The translations under genes and the position numbers were made by a program. A model generated the notes under the pieces. It saw only the letters and a program-made list of their open reading frames with translations. It was not told the DNA's origin and did not search any database. 43,002 nt of DNA from an uncultured Bacilli bacterium (GTDB lineage: Bacteria; Bacillota_I; Bacilli_A; RF39; UBA660): assembly GCA_947585065.1 (NCBI GenBank), contig CANPWX010000002.1, forward strand, positions 1 through 43,002, read 5' to 3'. Position 1 is the stretch's first letter. Each line of letters starts with the position of its first letter. Positions 40,904-43,002 of the stretch are shown one piece after another.

Positions 40904-41125
40904 ATGAATGATAAAAGACAAGAAAAATATAATGCTACTATTTTAGAACATACTTATATGTTGGCAATGTTATCTCTTATAAGAGATACGATTACATCAA
41001 ACGAATATAACGAATTAAAACGACAAATAAACGATGAATATTTAAAAAGTATTTATTTGTATGAACCGTTAGATTATATAGACTTTTTAAATTCCAAAAA
41101 AAATTTATTACTGGAGTTTCAATAA
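40904..41125 (+). CDS. Small SHOCT-like protein
   Basis: The ATG at 40904 (GGGGG nine bases upstream) gives 73 residues. The sequence LSLIRDTITSNEYNELKRQI follows the short two-helix pattern of SHOCT-type domains (I-T-x-x-E-Y/F-x-x-x-K). Small proteins like this often precede serine recombinases in Bacillota elements. It ends 19 bases before the recombinase and is probably co-transcribed. Function unproven; perhaps a directionality or accessory factor. Confidence 0.65.
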   Translation: MNDKRQEKYNATILEHTYMLAMLSLIRDTITSNEYNELKRQINDEYLKSIYLYEPLDYIDFLNSKKNLLLEFQ

Positions 41126-41144
41126 TTAGAAAGAGGGTAAAATT

Positions 41145-42932
41145 GTGACAAATGAAAATGAATTAAAGCAAAAAGTTAAAATCGTATATGATAATATCAA
41201 TAAATCAAAAGATTATGCAACGAATTGTACTCAAATGAAAATAAAAGTTTGTGCCTATGCAAGAGTAAGTACAGATAGTGAAGAACAAAAAACTAGTTAT
41301 GAATCGCAAAAACAACACTATGAAGAATTGATTAAAGGAAATTCAAATTGGAAATTTGTTGGAATATATGCTGATGAGGGTATTAGTGGAACGCAAATGA
41401 AAAAAAGAGATGATTTTAATAGAATGTTGCAAGATGCTTTAAATGGAAAGATAGATATGATTATTGCAAAATCAATTTCAAGATTTGCAAGAAATACTGT
41501 AGATACATTGAATGTTGTAAGACTTTTAAGAAATCACAATGTAGATGTATATTTTGAAAAAGAAAATATTCATACAATGTCAATGACTAATGAACTCTTT
41601 TTGACTTTTTATAGTGCTTTTGCTCAGGGAGAAAGTGAGTCTATTTCTGAGAATTTGAAACGAGGTCTATCATATAAAATGGAACGTGGAGAAATGGTTG
41701 GACAACCTGCTCCATTTGGTTATGATTATGATAGAGAACAAAAAATAATTACTATAAATAAGAAACAAGCAGTTATTGTAAAAAGAATTTTTGAAGAATA
41801 TGCAAGTGGAAAAGGGATTTTATCTATTGCAAGAGACTTGAATTCTGATGGAATTTTAAGTGCTACAAAACGTAAATGGGTGCCAGAAAGTATTAGAAAA
41901 ATTTTAAATAATGAGAAATATATTGGGGACTTGTGTACAGGAAAAACATTTGTCGTAAATGTAATAGAGCATAAAAAGAAAAGAAATGATGGAGAGCAAA
42001 AGAAATATTATACAGAAAACCATCATGAGGCGATTATTTCAAGAGAACTTTGGGATAAAGCACATGAGATTTATAAAAAACGTAGTGATATTCCCCAAAA
42101 ACATCGTGATAAATATAGTCGTAGATATGCTTTTAGTAGCAAGATTTATTGTGGCTTTTGTGGAGAAAGATTTGTAAGGAAATCTTATTTAAAAGATAAA
42201 AAAGATCCAAACACTAGAGTTGCGATTTGGGGTTGCAGAAGTCATAATCATTCTTTACCATGTGAGAATCATATTACATATAGAGAAGAAGAATTAAAAA
42301 CTATGTTTTTAATCACTTTTAATGAAATGTTTAGAGATTACGAACAATATTTTGACGCATTCTTAAAGAAAATAGATATTGTACTTAACAAAGAAAATAT
42401 TTTAGGAGAACTAGATAGTTTACAAAAAGAAAAAAACAGCTTATTAGGTAAACAATCTAAATTACTTGATTTATTTATAAATCAAAATATTTCAAAAGAT
42501 GTACTAAATGAAAAAGTTTCTTCTATGAAATCCGAATTGGCTTTAATAGAAGAAAAAATTAAAAAATGTGAAGATAGCAAAGCATTACGTTCAAAAAAAG
42601 TAGAACAAATAGAAAATATTAAAAACATCTTAAAAGCAAATCCAAAATTAGATAAATTTGATGATAAAGTTTTTGAAAGTATTGTTGATAAGATTATTAT
42701 AGGTGAAGTAGAAGAAGATGGAACTTTCAATTATAAGGCCATTAAATTTCTTTTAAAAACTGGTGAGGTAATCAGTAATAGTGGTAGAATCGATAAATTA
42801 TTAAAAGAAGTAACAGAAAAAAGTCAGAGTTCAATAAATGTCACTGTCAGAAAAGTTGACAATGATAAATCTTCAGGAATAACTGCATATCTTCAATGTG
42901 AGCGATTATGGATATGCAACCAGTGGAAATAG
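41145..42932 (+). CDS. Large serine recombinase (ICE integrase)
   Basis: Starts at GTG 41145; 595 residues in the integrated state. The resolvase domain (about 33-175) has Ser42 in ARVSTDS and Arg-rich active-site segments (IAKSISRFARN). The recombinase domain follows (about 185-300), then a zinc ribbon (YCGFCGERF...IWGCRSHNHSLPCEN) and a coiled-coil C-terminus (about 425-485). The reading frame crosses attR: the last 12 residues (from Cys585 on) come from host DNA in the wrong frame. In a circle it would gain a 50-residue ICE-encoded tail. It integrates and excises the element. Confidence 0.93.
   Translation: MTNENELKQKVKIVYDNINKSKDYATNCTQMKIKVCAYARVSTDSEEQKTSYESQKQHYEELIKGNSNWKFVGIYADEGISGTQMKKRDDFNRMLQDALNGKIDMIIAKSISRFARNTVDTLNVVRLLRNHNVDVYFEKENIHTMSMTNELFLTFYSAFAQGESESISENLKRGLSYKMERGEMVGQPAPFGYDYDREQKIITINKKQAVIVKRIFEEYASGKGILSIARDLNSDGILSATKRKWVPESIRKILNNEKYIGDLCTGKTFVVNVIEHKKKRNDGEQKKYYTENHHEAIISRELWDKAHEIYKKRSDIPQKHRDKYSRRYAFSSKIYCGFCGERFVRKSYLKDKKDPNTRVAIWGCRSHNHSLPCENHITYREEELKTMFLITFNEMFRDYEQYFDAFLKKIDIVLNKENILGELDSLQKEKNSLLGKQSKLLDLFINQNISKDVLNEKVSSMKSELALIEEKIKKCEDSKALRSKKVEQIENIKNILKANPKLDKFDDKVFESIVDKIIIGEVEEDGTFNYKAIKFLLKTGEVISNSGRIDKLLKEVTEKSQSSINVTVRKVDNDKSSGITAYLQCERLWICNQWK
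42881..42915 (+). other. attR, inside the 3' end of the recombinase ORF
   Basis: ICE sequence (aactgcatatcttca) meets host sequence (gtgagcgattatgg) across AT 42896-42897. The recombinase frame reads through the junction and uses a host-derived stop codon at 42930-42932. Confidence 0.7.
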
Positions 42933-43002
42933 TGCATCTGAAGAAACAAATAGAGCAGGATGTTTAGCAAAAGAAATATGGAGTTGGATGTCAGGTTCAT
43001 GG
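42898..43002 (+). pseudogene. 3' part of the split host gene
   Basis: Read from GTG 42898, this gives VSDYGYATSGNSASEETNR, continuing AGCLAKEIWSWMSGSW to the window edge. It has no start of its own and continues the reading frame that is broken at position 141. Joining codon TAT (139-141) to GTG (42898-42900) restores LMYVSDYGYATSG without a gap. In the integrated state this half has no obvious promoter. The first 35 bases also lie in another frame inside the end of the recombinase ORF. Confidence 0.75.

Larger units (their letters stand above)
140..42897 (+). mobile_element. Integrative and conjugative element, serine-recombinase type, about 42.76 kb
   Basis: The left edge is attL around AT 140-141 and the right edge is attR around AT 42896-42897. 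A large serine recombinase lies at the right edge. The interior encodes a complete type IV secretion set (VirB2-, VirB3-, VirB4-, VirB6- and VirD4-like, M23 peptidase), relaxase with RHH partners, an oriT candidate, SSB-like protein, sortase, LPQTG adhesin, several XRE regulators and accessory genes. Excision would rejoin one host gene in frame. The exact core is inferred; a 2-base overlap is what serine recombinases normally use, but a core a few bases to either side cannot be excluded without the empty site. Confidence 0.85.

Noticed and set aside
1..43002. tRNA or rRNA genes
   Set aside because: No cloverleaf-like stretch with the GTTCRANNC loop and no rRNA-like sequence seen; the insertion target is a protein gene.

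Overview
The window is AT-rich (roughly 70% or more A+T by eye) DNA from a low-GC Gram-positive bacterium, probably a gut Bacillota of the Erysipelotrichales/RF39 type. Genes have strong GGAGG-type ribosome binding sites, TGG is used for tryptophan, and there are a sortase, an LPxTG protein and lipoproteins. Nearly all of it is one integrative and conjugative element (ICE) of about 42.76 kb. The ICE is inserted in frame inside a host gene whose two halves lie at the extreme ends (1-141 and 42898-43002). Removing the DNA between a shared AT dinucleotide at 140-141 and 42896-42897 rejoins the host reading frame to give ...IALMY-VSDYGYATSG....

Layout. (1) 190-9700, left accessory region: a membrane-anchored unknown, two paralogous lipoproteins, four small XRE regulators, a nucleotidyltransferase-fold protein, a broken Ig-like gene, a secreted S1 serine protease, a membrane-spanning XRE sensor and a secreted unknown protein. 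(2) 9.6-14.1 kb, a minus-strand block: a secreted bacteriocin-like small protein followed by an ABC exporter/immunity-type operon. It is bracketed by a direct repeat of about 240 bp and lies next to a remnant of an IS66-like transposase. (3) 14.2-15.9 kb, a control region: leader peptide with attenuator, an ArpU/sigma-like regulator, and a promoter type that occurs three times in the element. (4) 15.1-34.2 kb, the conjugation operon: surface protein, 1392-residue thioester adhesin with LPQTG anchor, SSB-like protein, VirB2-, VirB6-, VirB3/PrgI- and VirB4-like proteins, M23 peptidase, oriT candidate, two ribbon-helix-helix proteins, a MobL-like relaxase, VirD4/TraG coupling protein and a sortase. 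(5) 34.2-40.0 kb: a 1942-residue ArdC-like/N6-methylase/SNF2-helicase fusion. (6) 40.0-42.9 kb: a gene with a structured leader, a long hairpin, a small SHOCT-like protein, and a large serine recombinase.

How it fits together. The serine recombinase would integrate and excise the element. The relaxase, RHH proteins and oriT candidate would start transfer, with VirD4 and the VirB proteins forming the channel, the M23 enzyme opening peptidoglycan, and the thioester adhesin (anchored by the element's own sortase) joining donor to recipient. The helicase-methylase probably protects or processes incoming DNA.

Most notable are: the 3' end of the recombinase gene runs through the attachment site, so the integrated and circular forms would encode different C-termini (595 versus about 634 residues); an unusually clear oriT candidate; three copies of one promoter/operator; several RNA leader structures; and a protease, membrane-sensor and secreted-protein module that is not a familiar cargo.
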